A stretch of 64,000 nt of DNA, taken from contig CALBEF010000030.1 of NCBI GenBank assembly GCA_937927775.1, positions 1 through 64,000 of the forward strand, read 5' to 3'. Position numbers and translations under genes: made by a program. Below are positions 24,965 through 35,200 of this stretch, piece by piece. This stretch comes from an uncultured Anaerolineae bacterium. Lineage in GTDB: Bacteria; Chloroflexota; Anaerolineae; J036; Brachytrichaceae. Each line of letters starts with the position of its first letter. The first letter of the stretch is position 1. The notes below the pieces were generated by a model. It saw only the letters and a list, made by a program, of their open reading frames with translations, was not told where the DNA came from and ran no database searches.

Positions 24965-25318
24965 TGCTCCTCCTGCCGTGTTGTATGTCTGACGCGTGTT
25001 GTGCCGCCGATTTTATCCAGGCTCCGTTCGGGATGAGTGACTATCTGCAGTTTTAGCACCATCACGCGGCAGGGGCCGCTCGACCGCGCCCTGATGCCGC
25101 CGGCCGGCAAATTCTCGCGCCGCCTGGCCGGAGCCGGCGCGGCCATTGCCAGGATCATGCCGCCGGTCTCCCGTTTCTCAAGCGACAAACATCATGACGT
25201 CAGGAAGCAGAGTGTGCTGGACAAACCGGCTGCCTTCTTCGAGCGATATTTCGGCCTGATGTGATGGCTGTCGCGCCCGCGATGGAGGCTGAATCGCCGG
25301 CCAGTCTGGCGATGCCTG
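24965..25318. other. 354-bp gap without a recognised gene
   Basis: This lies between two minus-strand genes, upstream of the duplicated unknown protein. The ORFs listed here (for example 25037..25264 plus) have no family resemblance and no ribosome binding site, so I see no gene. No strong hairpin or repeat was noticed. Confidence 0.5.
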
Positions 25319-26536
25319 TCATTCCCAGGGGAGATTGAACAACTTGAGCAGCGCCGAGAGGCGCGGGCGTTCCTGCGCATAGCGCTCGGTATAATCACGC
25401 GGCCCGCGCTGAGACGCGGCCCAGGCGCGCTCGGCTACTGCGTATGCCGCGTCTGGCCGGCCAAGCTTGCGGGCATTCCGCGCAGCCTCGGCAAGCAATG
25501 CGCCATCGTTGTCCAGCCAGTCGAACAACGTCTCCAGCGCATCCACCGGCGATTCGACCCGCCGTCCCGCGCCGCCATCCACCACGTATTGCGCATTGCC
25601 CTCCTCCTGGCCGGGGATCACGTCCACCAGCAACATGGGCAGACCGCGCGCCAGCGACTCGGTGATGATGAGACCGCCGGCTTTACAGACGATGACATCG
25701 GACGCGCGCATCAGGTCGGGCATATTTCTGACAAAGTTGTGCACATACGTCGGCGTGTGCCACTCGACCGATTGCAGGTGCTGGTGCAGGTCGTCGTCCC
25801 CGCCGGCGACCGCCGCGATCTGGATGGGCAGCGCCGCGTGATTCAGCGCGCGCAGCACGTCCGGCAGATGGCCGACCCGCTTGCTGCCTACGGCTAACAC
25901 GGTTGTCAGGTCGGGCCGCCAGCCCAGGGCGCGGCGCACTTCGGCCGGGTCGCGGTCGTCCCGCGTGATGGCGGGGTTGACCGGCAGGCCGGTCACTTCC
26001 ACTTTATCCAGATCGACGCCGGACTCAACGGCCAGTTGTCGCACTGTTTCAGTTGGAACCAGACACTGGTCGACGCCGTTGTTGAACCAGATACGGTGCA
26101 CGGTTGCCAGATCGGTGATGACGGTAATCACCGGAACGGGGCGCTTGCTGAGCGCATTGATCGCAGCAAGTGGCGCCTGATAGAGCGGGTACGTGGTCAC
26201 AACCGCGTCGGGCCGATACCGCTGCAATGTTTCACGCATTGGCCCGAACAGCATGACCGTGAGCGCGTTTTCAAAGATGGTTGCCGGCGCCGGCGCGTCG
26301 CTGGCTTCGTAGCCCAGTTTGTACAGATCGGGCGACTCTTTGGCGATCCGGTCGTAGTCGGCCTGGCTGTCGCGCAGAATGGCCGGCGTGCGCTCATTGT
26401 CGAGCGCGTTCACCACATCGATCTGACATGCGTCGCCGTGCCGCTCCTTGAGCGCGGCCTCGATGGCATTGGCGGCGCTGCGGTGCCCGAAGCCGGCGTC
26501 GGCGGTCAGGATGAGGATACGCCTGGATTCAGCCAT
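25319..26536 (-). CDS. MGDG synthase/processive diacylglycerol glycosyltransferase-like protein
   Basis: The 405-residue GT28-type enzyme starts at MAESRRILILTADAGFGHRS (minus ATG at 26534-26536), giving the acceptor-binding AGFGHRSAANAI loop. The donor-binding region VCKAGGLIITESLARGLPML and PGQEEGNAQYVV is typical of MGDG synthases and UgtP/YpfP. These transfer sugar from UDP-hexose to diacylglycerol at the inner membrane face. The start overlaps the 3' end of the methyltransferase gene by 8 nt. Which glycolipid is made cannot be told. Confidence 0.85.
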   Translation of the reverse strand: MAESRRILILTADAGFGHRSAANAIEAALKERHGDACQIDVVNALDNERTPAILRDSQADYDRIAKESPDLYKLGYEASDAPAPATIFENALTVMLFGPMRETLQRYRPDAVVTTYPLYQAPLAAINALSKRPVPVITVITDLATVHRIWFNNGVDQCLVPTETVRQLAVESGVDLDKVEVTGLPVNPAITRDDRDPAEVRRALGWRPDLTTVLAVGSKRVGHLPDVLRALNHAALPIQIAAVAGGDDDLHQHLQSVEWHTPTYVHNFVRNMPDLMRASDVIVCKAGGLIITESLARGLPMLLVDVIPGQEEGNAQYVVDGGAGRRVESPVDALETLFDWLDNDGALLAEAARNARKLGRPDAAYAVAERAWAASQRGPRDYTERYAQERPRLSALLKLFNLPWE

Positions 26537-28181
26537 CTTGTTGTCGCTCTGTCCCAATATGTCCTTGCCCACGCTCTTTCTCGCTGCTGTAGTCAGGGGC
26601 ATGGCGATTTTCGGCGAACAGATGCATCTGTTGGTGTTTGCGCACAGTCAGTCCGGGAATGTTTTCCAGCAACAAATCTGCTGGCGCATGCGCCAATTCG
26701 TTCGGCTCAATTTTATGCAGACCGCCGCCATATACCCGGCCTTCATTGATGAGCGTCTGGATGGGAATCCTGCGGAGTGTTTGCCAGACGCGCCTCAATA
26801 CATCTGGCGAATTCCTGATAGCCTCAGCAAGAGCCGGTCTGGGATACAGCATCAGGTATACGTTCGATGCTGTCGCCTTCGAGTGATTCAGGATGAACCG
26901 GAAAGGTCCTCCATTGCTGGTTCCCTGACGACCCATGTAGCTGCAAACAATCGGCGAGGCGGGGCGCCGTTCCTGAACGTACCAAGGAGTGCGCATCTTG
27001 CACAGGTATCTTTCGCGGATGCCTTGCCGGATGCCTTGCTGCAAATAGGCCCATAGAGAGGGATAGCCGGCCCTGGCTTCGTCTTCAGGCAGATGGCAGT
27101 TCAACAGTAGCAGGGACCGTTCCAGCAACGGATAGCCATCGCGATCGGCTTGCACCTCATCCTGAGACAGATGGCGTGGGCTTGGCAGAATAGGCGCGAG
27201 AAACTCAGGGGGCAGGCGAAGCTCGTTGGCAGCCTCTGGCGTCAGGATGAAGAAATCATTGGCGCCGGTTGCCAGGCCGCGTCTGATCTCGAAGAGGTCA
27301 GACAGTGTTGCGCCGTACCGGTATTCGGCCCCGCCGTTGTGATTCGAAACCAACGCTGACCACTTGACGGTCGGACGCAATTCATACCGGTCCACAATCC
27401 TTGTGACTCTGGGATGCGACAATGTGCCGCCAAAGGACAGCTCGACCGGGTCGCTGGATGAAGGTGTCTTGCGCTCGATGAACACGACGGCAGAGGACAC
27501 GTCCGCATCCTCGAACTGCGCGTCAGCGGGGTCGAATCGATGGATCCTGACCAGTCGAACGTGCTCGAGCAGATATCGCTTGAGTTCCCTGCCATAGTTT
27601 ACGTCCATGAACTCGCTGGGAATCAGCCAGGCGCCAACTCCGCCGTCTGCTATCCAGTCATGAGCGAGCGCCAGAAAATAGCAGTACAACCCGGAAAGAC
27701 CACTTAACCTGACGCCGGCCACCCTCAACGCCAGATCGGCCAAACGCGCTTTCTCCGTCGCAGGCAAATGATGATGGCGCACGTAGGGCGGATTACAAAT
27801 GAGCAGGTTGGCCCGTTCGTGGGCCTGTTGAGGCGGCGCTGCGCTCGTGAAGTCTGCGACGCGCAGGTCAAGCGGGGCGCCCTTCCACAAGGCGCGAACA
27901 GCGTCCCGACAGGCCGGATCAATCTCGTAGCCCACAGCGCTGGTGATGCGATCTCTCGGTGCAACGCGCAGAAGCGCTGAAAAGAACGATCCGGTGCCGA
28001 ACGCCGGATCAAGGAATCGCAGGGGTTCTGGTGCCGGCAACAATCCGACAGCAGCCCGGACGATATCTTCAGCAAGTCCGGATGGCGTGGAAAACTGGCC
28101 GAGCTTGTTTCGTTGGGCCGAAGTTTTGCTCGAATCCAGCTCGCTCTGCAACCGAAGCCGCTCTTGTTCTTGATTCACCAT
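26529..28181 (-). CDS. N6-adenine DNA methyltransferase (Eco57I/TaqI-like)
   Basis: The 550-residue protein starts at ATG 28181 (MVNQEQERLR). It has NKLGQFSTP, the AdoMet motif FLDPAFGTGSFFSALL and the catalytic NPPYVRHHH, in gamma-class order, followed by a ~300-residue target-recognition region. It would methylate adenine in a specific DNA site. Eleven bases upstream is the apparent end of a decayed restriction gene, so it may now be an orphan methylase. By eye its sequence looks less GC-biased than its neighbours, consistent with horizontal transfer. Confidence 0.85.
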   Translation of the reverse strand: MVNQEQERLRLQSELDSSKTSAQRNKLGQFSTPSGLAEDIVRAAVGLLPAPEPLRFLDPAFGTGSFFSALLRVAPRDRITSAVGYEIDPACRDAVRALWKGAPLDLRVADFTSAAPPQQAHERANLLICNPPYVRHHHLPATEKARLADLALRVAGVRLSGLSGLYCYFLALAHDWIADGGVGAWLIPSEFMDVNYGRELKRYLLEHVRLVRIHRFDPADAQFEDADVSSAVVFIERKTPSSSDPVELSFGGTLSHPRVTRIVDRYELRPTVKWSALVSNHNGGAEYRYGATLSDLFEIRRGLATGANDFFILTPEAANELRLPPEFLAPILPSPRHLSQDEVQADRDGYPLLERSLLLLNCHLPEDEARAGYPSLWAYLQQGIRQGIRERYLCKMRTPWYVQERRPASPIVCSYMGRQGTSNGGPFRFILNHSKATASNVYLMLYPRPALAEAIRNSPDVLRRVWQTLRRIPIQTLINEGRVYGGGLHKIEPNELAHAPADLLLENIPGLTVRKHQQMHLFAENRHAPDYSSEKERGQGHIGTERQQDG

Positions 28182-28192
28182 GCGTCTGACGC

Positions 28193-28568
28193 TCACAGCC
28201 CGAATTGCGCAAAGTCGTCTATGCGATGCTCCCAAACCCAGTCTATGCCTTCGGCAGCCTCATATCCAGGATAACCGCTGTCAAAGTAGCCGCAGAGGAA
28301 GAGCACATGGCGCGCATCGTCTCCGAGAGATTTCCTCAACTGGACGACTTTGGCGGCTTCTTCTTTCCATCGCTCGACTTTGTCGGCATTGACTGCCATG
28401 CGAGACCTCGTCTGCTGACTTACCTCAGACCGCTCACCCCACATCGCGCCGGCGCATGTTCTTCGATCCGTCATGCGCGCCCCTTGAACAGAGCGATGTG
28501 AAGTCCTTCCTGTTTCTGGGAATGTATTCCATCATACTCGGCGAGCAGGGGGATGCCGGCGCTTGCCG
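28193..28568 (-). pseudogene. Frameshifted 3' remnant of a restriction endonuclease gene (XamI-like?)
   Basis: Immediately after the nitroreductase stop, the minus strand reads IPLLAEYDGIHSQKQEGLHI and continues ALFKGRA before a TGA. The frame then shifts to GERSEVSQQTRSRMAVNADK and ends VLFLCGYFDSGYPGYEAAEG plus IDWVWEHRIDDF. From memory these strings resemble the C-terminus of XamI-type restriction endonucleases, and the position just before a DNA methyltransferase fits. Only ~120 codons remain, in two frames, with an ATGA at the shift. The alternative is an intact 68- or 93-residue small protein of unknown role. Confidence 0.45.
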
Positions 28569-29378
28569 CTAACGGTCGGTGTCTGTGGAATGTCCCAACA
28601 CCAGCCGGCGCAACTCCTGCTCGGCCTGCCCGATCTTCGACTGATACACCCGCAACTGAGCCTCGAACGACGAGGTGGGGAAGGCGGCCTTGTAGCCGGC
28701 CATCATTTCCTCCATCCAGCGGCGCATGAGACCGGGGTCGGGTTCTACGTAACGCTTCTCGAAGCAGATCTGGTCCAGCGCCAGACGGGGCGGCATGGGC
28801 GGGCGCGCGCCGCGCGCATAGCCGAACACGATCGTCATGATCGGGATCACGCCGTCCGGCAGCCCCAGCGTCTCTTTGAGGTAGCCGGCGTCCAGCAGGC
28901 CGCTGCGCCCGGTTTCGGAGAGCATCACCGACGACACGCCCAGCGCCTCGGCGGCCAGATTCATGTTCATCGCCGCCAGCGAGGCGTTCATCACCCCGAT
29001 GGTGTATTCGACCAGCGGGCTGTGAGGGAACGCCTCGAACACGCTGCGCGCGCGGTGCGTGTCGGCCATCACGATCACCGCGCGCTGGGCTTTGAATGGA
29101 ATGGGCCGGCCAAACGTGTCGCGCCACGACGCGGCGGTGAACACCGCGAACGACCACGTTTGCAGGTTCACCGTCGAGGGGGCCACGCGCGCCGCTTCGA
29201 GGATCGCGTCGAACACGTCGTCGGGGATGGGCCGGCTGTCATAGTTGCGCGCGCTGCGCCGGCTCAGAATAGTGTTCAGCAGCGCGTTGCCTGCCAGCGC
29301 CGGCGGCACGCGCGGCTTGCCGCGAATGATGCGCAGCAGCGCCTTCACGAATCCCAGCGGGCCAATCGGCTTCAACAT
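28569..29378 (-). CDS. Nitroreductase-family flavoprotein
   Basis: The 269-residue protein starts at MLKPIGPLGFVKALLRIIRG (29378), not at the track start, which lies in the radical SAM gene. The FMN-binding segment SRRSARNYDSRPIPDDVFDA and STVNLQTWSFAVF are typical of the nitroreductase family; LAAMNMNLAAEALGVSSVML follows. Such enzymes reduce nitro compounds, quinones or modified intermediates with NAD(P)H. It lies 65 nt downstream of a same-strand radical SAM gene, so the pair may be co-transcribed. It ends at the edge of the restriction gene remnant. Confidence 0.85.
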   Translation of the reverse strand: MLKPIGPLGFVKALLRIIRGKPRVPPALAGNALLNTILSRRSARNYDSRPIPDDVFDAILEAARVAPSTVNLQTWSFAVFTAASWRDTFGRPIPFKAQRAVIVMADTHRARSVFEAFPHSPLVEYTIGVMNASLAAMNMNLAAEALGVSSVMLSETGRSGLLDAGYLKETLGLPDGVIPIMTIVFGYARGARPPMPPRLALDQICFEKRYVEPDPGLMRRWMEEMMAGYKAAFPTSSFEAQLRVYQSKIGQAEQELRRLVLGHSTDTDR

Positions 29379-29390
29379 GGCAAGCGGATA

Positions 29391-29438
29391 AACCACAAAG
29401 GCACACAGTCCCTTTGTGTGCTGCGCGTCTTTGTGGTT
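29391..29438. repeat. CCACAAAG inverted repeat
   Basis: AACCACAAAG (29391-29400) pairs with CTTTGTGGTT (29429-29438), and CACA/TGTG pairs lie inside. It sits between the radical SAM and nitroreductase genes. A related CCACAAAGGG...CCCTTTGTG string lies upstream of mgtC near 57170-57230. Confidence 0.55.
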
Positions 29439-29443
29439 CACAT

Positions 29444-30691
29444 TCAGTTCTGCGACGGGCCGGCTGGCTGCGCGGCGGCTTCCTGGGCAACCCTGGCTTT
29501 GTCCAGCACGTTCACCATGCCGCCGAACAGGCGGTACTCGTCCATGCGGCACGAGTTGACCAGTTTGCCATCCCACACCGTCATGTCCGGGCAACTGTCG
29601 CACATGTCTGCGCGGCCGTCGGGCAGAATGTCCGGCGCCTGAATGATGCCGATGCTCTGCACATACACGGGGTCGAACAACTGCGCCGGATTTGCAACGA
29701 CATGCCGCAGCCAGTTCTGGCCGGCCTTGCGCAACGACTTGTCCACCACGCCGCCCAGGAAGACTTTGGCGCCCACTTTGGCGTTGCTCAGGTAGGCCAG
29801 ATAGGTGCCGGTGAACATATGATGGCCGGCCTGAGCGAGCTCCATCGTGCGCTTGCCGGCCGAGCCGAACACTTTCTTCTTCGTGCCGAACCATGCTGCG
29901 GCCAGCCACTTGAACGAGTCGTGCTTGAGCGTTCCGCCCAGGTAGCACGAGGCATCGTACTCGGGGAAGTTGTCCCGGATGATCTGGTACACCTCCGGCG
30001 AGGTGACGAACTTTTCATCGAAGCGGTCGCGCACGTAGCTCAGCTTGCTCAGGTCCACCAGCTTGCTGTCGGCGCTCACGGCCACGCTGGTATCAGACGT
30101 GCCGGTGCGATAGGTGATGAACACCAGCCCATGCACCTTGTCGATGTTTTCGCGGCCCCAGCGCACGATATCGGGAATCTCGTGAAATGAGGATGGGTAG
30201 ACCGTGGCGTTGAAAATCACATACAGGCCGCGCTCGGCGGCGATCATGTCCGCGTAGGTCTGGCGCAGTTCGTTCAGTTCCTTTTCCGTCTTGCCTTTCC
30301 AGTGCGGCCGGCTCTGGTGGCTGTCGATGTGAATTGTGAAGCCGGACAACCTGGCCTTCTTCAACTCTTTCAGCATCTCCGGCGTAAGGGCCATGGCGTT
30401 GGTCAGCACGATCGGCTTCATCTTCAGCTCGGCGATGTACGACACCACTTCCATGATGTGGGGGTAGATGAGCGGTTCGCCGCCGGCGATGGACACATTG
30501 TCCGGGTTGCGCCATTGCTTGAAGAAACGAATCTCTTCCTTCACTTGTTCGAGCGGCTTGTGGCCGGTGATTTTCTGCCGGTAGCAGCCCTCGCAATACA
30601 GGTTGCAGATGTCGGTGAGTTCCAGCCAGGCGATGGCGTTGTCGTTCATCGACCAGGGCAGGCGATACAGGTTGCGTTTGTCGAGTGGCAT
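29444..30691 (-). CDS. Radical SAM protein with C-terminal cysteine cluster
   Basis: The 415-residue protein starts at ATG 30691, which has GGAGGTCAC directly upstream. The radical SAM motif is CNLYCEGC (CxxxCxxC), with IAGGEPLIYP as the GGE AdoMet-binding motif. Near the C-terminus, MCDSCPDMTVWDGKLVNSC could bind a second iron-sulfur cluster, as in SPASM/twitch proteins. The region ~200-330 is unusual, with long hydrophobic-aromatic stretches. The substrate is unknown. No small precursor peptide was found beside it; the nearest partner is the nitroreductase. Confidence 0.82.
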   Translation of the reverse strand: MPLDKRNLYRLPWSMNDNAIAWLELTDICNLYCEGCYRQKITGHKPLEQVKEEIRFFKQWRNPDNVSIAGGEPLIYPHIMEVVSYIAELKMKPIVLTNAMALTPEMLKELKKARLSGFTIHIDSHQSRPHWKGKTEKELNELRQTYADMIAAERGLYVIFNATVYPSSFHEIPDIVRWGRENIDKVHGLVFITYRTGTSDTSVAVSADSKLVDLSKLSYVRDRFDEKFVTSPEVYQIIRDNFPEYDASCYLGGTLKHDSFKWLAAAWFGTKKKVFGSAGKRTMELAQAGHHMFTGTYLAYLSNAKVGAKVFLGGVVDKSLRKAGQNWLRHVVANPAQLFDPVYVQSIGIIQAPDILPDGRADMCDSCPDMTVWDGKLVNSCRMDEYRLFGGMVNVLDKARVAQEAAAQPAGPSQN

Positions 30692-30847
30692 GTGACCTCC
30701 AATGTCGCAGTTATGGCGCGATAGCGCCAGATGGGCAAACAACAGGAGGATTATATGCGGCGCAGAAAAGAAAGCCGCCGAAACGCAATGCATCTCGGCG
30801 GCGTGATTCAGCTTCAGGCGCTCAACACGCGGAATTCGCGCGCTGTT

Positions 30848-32209
30848 TCAGCCGATCTTTCCGGCAATCTCGGCCAGCAGGCGCTGGCGCGTCTCCTCGA
30901 GCGGGATGCGCTCGATGACCGGCGCGAAGAAGCCTTCCACAATCAGCCGGCGCGCTTCGACTTCGGGGACGCCGCGCGAGCGCAGGTAGAACATCGGCTC
31001 TTCCTCCAGCCGGCCTACCGTTGAGCCGTGCGTGCAACGCACATCGTCGGCCTCGATCTCCAGGCCGGGGATCGAGTCGGCGCGCGATCGGCTCGACAGT
31101 TGCAGGTTGCGATTGGCCTGATAGGCGTCGGTCTTCTGAGCGCCGGGGAAGACGCGGATGTTGCCGCGCCACACCGTGCGCGCGTCGTCGCGCAGGGCGT
31201 TCTTGTACAGCAGGTCGCTCTTGCAGGCCGGCGCGACGTGATTCTGCTGCGTGTCGTAGTGCAGTTGCTGCCGGCCATCGGCGAAAAAGACGCCGGACAG
31301 CAGCGCCGTGGCGCGTTCACCCAGCAGGTCAACTTCGATGGCCGACTTGGTGTAGCGCGAGCCGACGCCGCCGGCAACCCAGTGCAGCGTGGCCCCTTCA
31401 TGAAGATGAGCGCGTTCGTTGGTGAAGTTCCACACGGCGCGCCCCCAGTCCTGAATGCTGACGTAGTCCAGTTGCGCGTTCTTGCCGACGATAATCTCGA
31501 CCACGCCGTTGTAGAACGTTTGGGCCGGCGGTTCGCCTTTGGCCGGCGAGACCGAGGCAAACTCTTCGATCAGCGTGGCCTGGGCGCCCTCATCCAGCAC
31601 AATGAGGGTGTGATTGAAGCCGGCGCGCTGGCCGGCTGTCAGCCAGGTCGCCGCGCGCAACGGTTGTTCGATACGCACGCCTTTTGGCACATAGAGAACC
31701 ACGCCGCCGCGCATGAAGACGGCGTGCAGCGCCGCGAAGTAGGCGTCGGTCAGCTTGACGCACTTTGTCATCAGATGTCGCTCGAGCCATGCGGCGTGAT
31801 CCTCCGCCGCCCACTGCAGATCGGTGAAGATGACGCCCTGCGCCCGCACGGCCGTGTCGAGCCTTGAGACCGCCAGCGCGCCATCCACATGCGCAATCAC
31901 ACCCGGGGCGTCTGCGTTCGTGAATAGATCAAGGAATCGCTGCCCGTCTGCGTCGAGGTCGCCAGGGCCGGCGGGCAGTTGAATGTTCGCCAGAATCTGA
32001 TCCAGCTTGAACGCCGTCAGATCAACGCGCCGCCATAGTTCGTCTGTGCGCTGGGGGGCCGGCGTGTCGCGGAAGACGCGCAACGCTTCCAGCCGGCGCG
32101 CCGTCAGCCAGGCCGGGTCGCCGGCTGCTGCCGCGTAAGCTTCGACAAACTCGCGCGTCAGCTCGCCGCTTTTCACCAGCGGGGCGGGTTTTAAGGTGAC
32201 AATAGCCAT
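30848..32209 (-). CDS. sufD: Fe-S cluster assembly protein SufD
   Basis: The 453-residue beta-helix protein forms the SufB-SufC2-SufD scaffold for Fe-S assembly. Recognisable segments are GVVLYVPKGVRIEQPLRAAT, HTLIVLDEGAQATLIEEFAS, the conserved DDVRCTHGSTVGRLEEEPMF and YLRSRGVPEVEARRLIVEGF. It is the last gene of sufCBD; its ATG shares one base with the sufB stop (TAATG), so translation is coupled. No sufS or sufU is in the window. Confidence 0.93.
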   Translation of the reverse strand: MAIVTLKPAPLVKSGELTREFVEAYAAAAGDPAWLTARRLEALRVFRDTPAPQRTDELWRRVDLTAFKLDQILANIQLPAGPGDLDADGQRFLDLFTNADAPGVIAHVDGALAVSRLDTAVRAQGVIFTDLQWAAEDHAAWLERHLMTKCVKLTDAYFAALHAVFMRGGVVLYVPKGVRIEQPLRAATWLTAGQRAGFNHTLIVLDEGAQATLIEEFASVSPAKGEPPAQTFYNGVVEIIVGKNAQLDYVSIQDWGRAVWNFTNERAHLHEGATLHWVAGGVGSRYTKSAIEVDLLGERATALLSGVFFADGRQQLHYDTQQNHVAPACKSDLLYKNALRDDARTVWRGNIRVFPGAQKTDAYQANRNLQLSSRSRADSIPGLEIEADDVRCTHGSTVGRLEEEPMFYLRSRGVPEVEARRLIVEGFFAPVIERIPLEETRQRLLAEIAGKIG

Positions 32210-35200
32210 TAGCCGACCGTCCCTTCCATCTGCAACGCAATCAGCCGGTTCATCTCGACGGCGTATTCCATCGGCAGCTCTTTGACAAGCGGCTCGATGA
32301 AGCCGGAGACCACCATCGTTGACGCTTCCTCCTCGCTCAGGCCGCGACTCATGGCGTAGAAGAGCTGCTCCTCGCCGATCTTGCTTACCGAGGCTTCGTG
32401 GCCGATGGTCACGTCGTCATTATCGACTTCGATGTACGGATAGGTGTCGCTGCGGCTGTGCTCGTCGAGCAGCAGGGCGTCGCACACCACGTTGCTGCGG
32501 CTGCCGTGCGCGTCCTTGTACACCTTGAGCAGGCCGCGATAGCTGGCGCGCCCGCCGTTCTTGCTGATCGACTTGCTGACGATCTTCGAGGTGGTGTTGG
32601 GCGCGGCGTGAACGACCTTGCCGCCGGCGTCCTGGTGCTGGCCCTTGCCGGCAAAGGCGATGGACAGAATCTCGCCGTGCGCGCCGGGACCCATCAGATA
32701 GACGGCCGGATACTTCATGGTCAGTTTGGAGTTGTGGACGATGAAGCCCTGCGAGACAAAGTTGCCTGTGTCCTCCACTTCGATGTCCCAGGTTGGAACC
32801 GCTTCTGCCGACGGCTCGGAAACCGTCACGTCAACGATCTCCACGCTTTCGGGCAGTTCGATCTGCGAGCGGCCAACGGTTCGATGGTGGCGCAGTTTAG
32901 GCGGCGCGAGCTTGCGCGCTTCCTCGCCCAGGCGCGAGCTGACGCGCGCCACCAGACGTTCGTCGAGCGGGAAGCTCAGGCGATATGCGCCATGCGCTGT
33001 GCACTCGATACCCTGAATCGTCACTGTGCGCGGCTGGTCGAACTCGGTATGCAATCGTGACGTGATGCCCAGCGTCACCAGCAGCGAGGCCACATCCTCG
33101 AGCAGCGCGCGGTTGACCGACTTCAGCACGAAGCGCCGGTCGGCCAGCATATAGCCGTCCGCGTCCAGATAGCCGGCGATGAAAGACAGGCGCTGCGACT
33201 CGGGCAGCGACCACACCCACGCCGGCACGCGCTTCTCGGCAGCGCCGCCGGTGAACCCGTTCAGCGTAAACAACTCCGCTAGTTCCTTGCTGCTCCAGGC
33301 CAGATGATTGCCGTCGGCGCGCTCGGTGGGTTTTGCGTCAATCAGCGCCGTCATCGCGCCCATCAGCCGGTCGCGCGCGCGGTCCGCCGGCGGCGTGGAG
33401 AAGCCGACTTTGGCCCAGCGCACAACGCCGTCTGTCTTGCCGGGTTGTGCGTCAATGTTGCCGTCGCCAACCCAGTATCCAAACAGCCACATGATGTCGT
33501 CTGTCGTTTCCGCGACCTCGCCCAGCCGCGAGTCGCGCGCGCGCATCATGCTCAGTTCGGGTGCGTACTGGTTGGATGAGTTGAACGCGGTGGTCAGTGC
33601 CGGCAATTGCAGCGCGCGCGGCGCGCCGTAATCCAGCGACACGCGCGGGATGATGGCCTGCTTCAGTTGATCCGCGCGCACATAGGCCAGGCGATAGCGG
33701 CCCAGTTTCTTTGGCGCGCTGGCATCGTACCCATAGGAGTAGAACGGGTGGTTGGCGGTGACGCGCAGTTTGCGCTCGCCCACCGACACGGTATGCACCG
33801 GCTGATAGCCCGAAAACCGCTTCGCAACCACGCGGCGGAAACACAGCTTGCCGGCGCGCTCATCATAGGACAGCACCTTGTCGCCAACGTTCAGCGACTC
33901 GATTGTCCTCAGGCCATCCGGCGTGGTCACAGTCGAGCCTTCTGCCAGGCAGCCCAGATTGCCGTCCACCCATTCCATTGTCGCGCCTTCGTAGGCCACC
34001 GCGCGCTTGGTCACCAGGTTGTACACATTCGTTGACCAGTTCTGAATGGTGGTGTAGCGGCAGCGCCCGCCTTTCTTCACGATGATCTCGACCACCGCGC
34101 TGTGCAGCGAGTCGCTGGAATAGATCGGGGCCGTGCAATTGTGAGACACAACCCCCTCGCACACATAGGACTCGTCCTCTTCAACCGAGAAGTTGTAAAC
34201 CGTCGTGTCCATCTCCTCGATCTCAATGGAGCGGATCGGGACGTACATGTACTGCCCGTCAATATGGAATGGTGAGCCACTGAGCGCTCCATCAGGCGCG
34301 GCGCGGCCGACTATTTCGCCAAAGCGCGAATTCCACGGCGAAGAGATCACTACCGCGTATATGGGCTGACGCGGCGCAGCGCGCAATTGATAATTTACCG
34401 ACGCCGGAATTTGCAAGCGCAACAGTGCGTCGCGGAACGCATACGCCAGTTCCGCCGAAATGGTGTTGAAGCGGAACATGTTCTTGTGGGGATCATAGCT
34501 TCCATCCCCGCGCCACATCCCGCGCACCCACTGAGTCAGTTGCGCGGTCGGCGCGGTTCGCACGAACTCTGGCACTCGCTTGTCATAGACGGTTGCCCCG
34601 AATTCGCGGGCAAATGTTCGCGCCATCTCAGTCGAACAGACAACCAGTGTCTGGCCGTTCTGCCGAGGCTTGTTCTCTATGGGTGTCTTGCCAAAATACT
34701 GCTGTATCAGGTTGCGTGTGTCATCCAGGTATTCTCTCTCTGCCACATTGAACGAGAATGACAAGTAATGCTCCTGATCCACGTGTCCCTCGGCATGGAA
34801 ATAGCCAAGCAGGCGGAAGAAGTCTGGCTCCAGGGGCAGGGAAACATCGCGCTGGGCTGGCGCGTGACGCCCGCGCCCAACCGGCACAGTCAGAGTGCGC
34901 TGCGCAAGGGTCGGCGCATCCTCAGTCTGCGGCACAGGGATGGCCAGATAATCGCCCGGCTTCACTTCTGAAGCCGTTAGCCACTCGGATTTGAATGAGG
35001 CATTGCGAGAGTGCGCCCGCTCGCGGCGCACCACAAGCAGCGGGTGTTCTTCCGTGACCCGCAGGGTTTGTCGGCTGTCTCCGAAGTAGCGGATGTTGTA
35101 AATCGTGCCGCGATAAGGGCGTTTCATGGTGTGATAGACCCTGCGATAGCGCCCTTTGTGGGTCAGCACTTCGTCGCCAACTTGTATCTGCTCGATCGGT

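Noticed and set aside
25037-25264. 75-residue plus-strand ORF in the 354-bp gap
   Set aside because: No ribosome binding site, no family resemblance, and it lies between two minus-strand genes.
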